A stretch of 5,707 bases of DNA from Paludibacteraceae bacterium. GTDB taxonomy: Bacteria > Bacteroidota > Bacteroidia > Bacteroidales > Paludibacteraceae. Below the pieces are notes generated by a model. It searched no databases and was not told the DNA's origin. It saw only the letters and a list, made by a program, of their open reading frames with translations. Shown here in pieces: positions 3,518-5,707 of this stretch. Every line of letters starts with the position of its first letter. Position 1 is the stretch's first letter. The stretch is from contig JAFPLG010000014.1 of assembly GCA_017402895.1 (NCBI GenBank), positions 1-5,707 of the forward strand, read 5' to 3'. Position numbers and translations under genes: made by a program.

Positions 3518-5707
3518 TTATTTTACTTTTGTTCCGGTGGCGGAATAGATATCGTTGCCGCGCAGGATATAAATATGTCCGTCGCGGATGATTTTGCGGA
3601 CGTCGCCCGACTCCGATTCGGTCGGCTCAAAGCCGGTCGGTGTATCGGACGGCGACTTGAGACGGATAAGGAGACCGAAGCGGTCGTTGATGACTTGGTT
3701 GGCCGAACCCGTGAACGAATAGGTAGCGGTCAGCAGATTGACCGTCTGATGAGTCGGACGGTCGATAAGAACAAGCGAATCAATATAGTCAGCCCGGACT
3801 CCATACCAGTCGGCATCGAAGGAGAAGGTATAGTCGCCATCGGCAGGCAAGGTCACACCCAGCGGGATCGTATCCAAGGCATCCTCCGGGCTCAAACCAT
3901 TGAAGGCCAGCAACTGGCGGTCGGCATTGAAGGAATAGAGGTTGAGGCCATAGGAGGTGACGCCCTTCTTGGTATAACTATTGACAGCCTTCTCCAGGTC
4001 GGCACCGATCTCATAGATCGGTGTGTAGTCTTCGGAGAGCACAAAACCGGTACGATCCACACGGTCGGCACCGCTAAGCATGATACCCGTGCGGACGGGT
4101 TCGTCGGATTCGGCGCAGCGCATATAGGCGGGCATAGCCGAAACGCTCATGTTCGTACCGAAATTGAGGGTATTGCCCGTATTGACCTGGACAAAGACCG
4201 CCTCGAACGGACGCAGGTCATGGCTGGCTGCCAGCACCTGGCGATAACTGTCACCGGTCTTACGCTTAGAGGGGTCGTAGAGGGTGAGGTATGGTACGTC
4301 GGTAGGACGGTTGGTCGGGTCGGACTCATCGAGGATCCACCACCCGGTCCAGTCGCCGATCTTGTTGAGCTCCTTGACCCACGCGCCATTGCGGATATTA
4401 CCGTTAGAGGGCACGGTGCCGGTGTTGTAGGTATGCATATAGGGATTACCAATGAGGTTCCAACCGGCATGCACGGCATTCTTCTCGCGGTCGCAAGTAG
4501 AAGGCGTGACCACAGCCGATTTAGAGCCTCCTCCGGAACGCTCGGACGTCATCCAAGCTGTACCACTACCCGGGCGCATGGTAAAGCGGAAGGTACGCGA
4601 GGTATGGGAATAGGACTGGCCATTGAATTTCTTCGTTCTCTGGTCGGCCAGACCAATCTCATAGCCACGACCAGCCTTCATCGTATAGTCGGTGCCACGG
4701 GTAGTAACGTCGGTCCAGTAAGTAGTAGCGAGCGCACCACCATTGGCGTCGTCGGCACGCAGGGCACCGTTGTAGTACTTGATGAAGAAGGCACGATCTA
4801 CATTGTCGCCATCGGTGCCGGCATAGTATTCGGGTTTACCATCATTGGCCGCGATATTGACAAAGGAGATCTCCTTGACATGCGCGTCGAAGGGCAAAGA
4901 GAACCAGTAGTAACGGGCGTCGTCGATTCGTTTATCGTAATAGAGCCGATCGTCGCGGAGATCAATAGCGCCTCGCTCATTAAGATTAACTACCGGAGCG
5001 GCCTGGTCTCCTTCGGAGAAGAGGCTGAAGATAGCTACACTCAGCGTCTGATCATCGGCTACGCTAAGCGTGGCATTGTCGGGGATATAGATCTTGCGAA
5101 TCGTATCGGTAGCCGTAACCGTAAGCGTATTGTTCGGCTCGATATAGACGTCGCACTCGGAGCAGTCACGCGCCGTACCATTTAAGAGGGATGCATCGTT
5201 TAGATTCTTATCCGACGAAACGATATACGGGATACGCAGACGCGAAGTGACTCCATCCCACTCGACCGTAGCCTTGGTGCAAGGCGGCAAGGTAGAATTA
5301 CGATACGTAATCAGATAGGTGCCGTCGGCCTGGAGTTGGGGTGCGCCATAGGAGCCGTGGACATCGGGAGCACCCTTCAAGTGGTAGGACTCGACGGTAA
5401 CGGAATTGAACTCGTCGTCGACCTTGGCCCACTTGATCACGTCGATATCGTCGGTACAGTTAGGATTCGAACAATAGGTCGCTTGCTGGCGATAGATATT
5501 GAGTCGAGAAACGGCCTTTGCGGAGTCGATACACGAATAATAGTTGCCGGCCGCATTGAGTCCCAAGAACTTATTACCATCGTAGTGGGCAATACTGATA
5601 CAGGAACGAACGAGATAGGCCGAGTTCTCGTAGATAATATCAAAGTTGTCGTCGGCCGTCGATTTGGTGAGTCGGGCAATACCGGGGTCGTGCAAGTCGA
5701 GGAAGAC
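3518..5707 (-). CDS. Large surface-type protein, N-terminus outside the window
   Basis: The frame is open to the window edge and shows 729 residues ending at the TAA 3520-3518. No credible start is seen: the first candidate, near 5695, is only a TTG inside the frame. Visible features, numbered from the edge, are as follows. A Cys-containing part (about 35-185) includes CSNPNC and CSEC. A beta-rich stretch follows, with many V/T/D residues. Next come WFSLPFD (near 268-274) and GWNLIGNPY (near 415-423), both recurrent in large Bacteroidetes secreted proteins. A module with LPADGDYTFSFD (near 620) and DRFGLLIRL (near 675) precedes a P/S/T/E linker and a short tail, GHIYILRGNDIYSATGTKVK. The tail resembles the last part of type IX secretion sorting domains, so export to the cell surface is likely but unproven. 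The gene is followed after one base by the small membrane protein gene. Confidence 0.7.
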   Translation of the reverse strand, partial: VFLDLHDPGIARLTKSTADDNFDIIYENSAYLVRSCISIAHYDGNKFLGLNAAGNYYSCIDSAKAVSRLNIYRQQATYCSNPNCTDDIDVIKWAKVDDEFNSVTVESYHLKGAPDVHGSYGAPQLQADGTYLITYRNSTLPPCTKATVEWDGVTSRLRIPYIVSSDKNLNDASLLNGTARDCSECDVYIEPNNTLTVTATDTIRKIYIPDNATLSVADDQTLSVAIFSLFSEGDQAAPVVNLNERGAIDLRDDRLYYDKRIDDARYYWFSLPFDAHVKEISFVNIAANDGKPEYYAGTDGDNVDRAFFIKYYNGALRADDANGGALATTYWTDVTTRGTDYTMKAGRGYEIGLADQRTKKFNGQSYSHTSRTFRFTMRPGSGTAWMTSERSGGGSKSAVVTPSTCDREKNAVHAGWNLIGNPYMHTYNTGTVPSNGNIRNGAWVKELNKIGDWTGWWILDESDPTNRPTDVPYLTLYDPSKRKTGDSYRQVLAASHDLRPFEAVFVQVNTGNTLNFGTNMSVSAMPAYMRCAESDEPVRTGIMLSGADRVDRTGFVLSEDYTPIYEIGADLEKAVNSYTKKGVTSYGLNLYSFNADRQLLAFNGLSPEDALDTIPLGVTLPADGDYTFSFDADWYGVRADYIDSLVLIDRPTHQTVNLLTATYSFTGSANQVINDRFGLLIRLKSPSDTPTGFEPTESESGDVRKIIRDGHIYILRGNDIYSATGTKVK

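Noticed and set aside
4004..4022. Perfect 7-base inverted repeat ACCGATC/GATCGGT
   Set aside because: It lies inside coding sequence with no other signal around it; a single short palindrome of this size is expected by chance in a window this long.
3575..5185. 536-codon open frame on the plus strand
   Set aside because: It is fully antisense to the large surface protein gene, lacks recognisable domains and has a composition expected from a reverse-strand shadow of a GC-rich gene. The minus-strand frame has recognisable motifs (WNLIGNPY, SLPFD, sorting-like tail).

Overview
The window looks like a chromosomal segment of a member of the Bacteroidetes, most likely Bacteroidales (Prevotella-like or a relative). 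Four things support this. There is a V-type ATP synthase subunit E gene followed by a DUF2764-type gene. A promoter matches the Bacteroidetes TAnnTTTG (-7) consensus. Several small secreted proteins carry Bacteroidetes-typical domains (DUF2059, DUF4476). A large surface-type protein contains WNLIGNPY and SLPFD motifs and has a short C-terminal tail like those of type IX secretion cargo. The species cannot be fixed from sequence alone. All six supportable genes lie on the minus strand, so transcription runs from high to low coordinates.

Layout in transcription order. (1) 5707-3518: the 3' part of a large, probably surface-exposed protein; its true start lies outside the window. (2) 3516-3022: a small signal-peptide protein with one C-terminal membrane helix. 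It starts at TTG one base after the previous stop, and its signal peptide contains a palindrome-encoded insert (LPFREGLGVG). (3) 3021-2743: a 279-base gap holding two hairpin terminators and one Bacteroidetes promoter, which separates two transcription units. (4) 2742-1870: a secreted protein with two DUF2059-like repeats. (5) 1861-1448: a secreted DUF4476 protein only 8 bases downstream. (6) 1394-810: V-ATPase subunit E. (7) 809-687: an AT-rich array of short degenerate words in both orientations. (8) 686-72: the DUF2764-type V-ATPase-linked protein. (9) 71-1: a diverged tandem copy of the end of that gene; atpA would be expected just beyond the edge.

Functional reading. The promoter at 2790-2820 probably drives the two envelope genes. 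No terminator or obvious promoter is visible before atpE, so the V-ATPase peripheral-stalk genes may be read from the same promoter. The upstream pair (large surface protein plus small membrane-anchored protein) looks like a translationally coupled envelope module. No CRISPR array, transposase, tRNA or rRNA is visible. The most unusual signals are the in-frame palindromic insert in a signal peptide, the strand-specific terminator overlapping a promoter, the two-orientation word array, the duplicated gene end, and the possibility that DUF2764 is a diverged V-ATPase subunit C.
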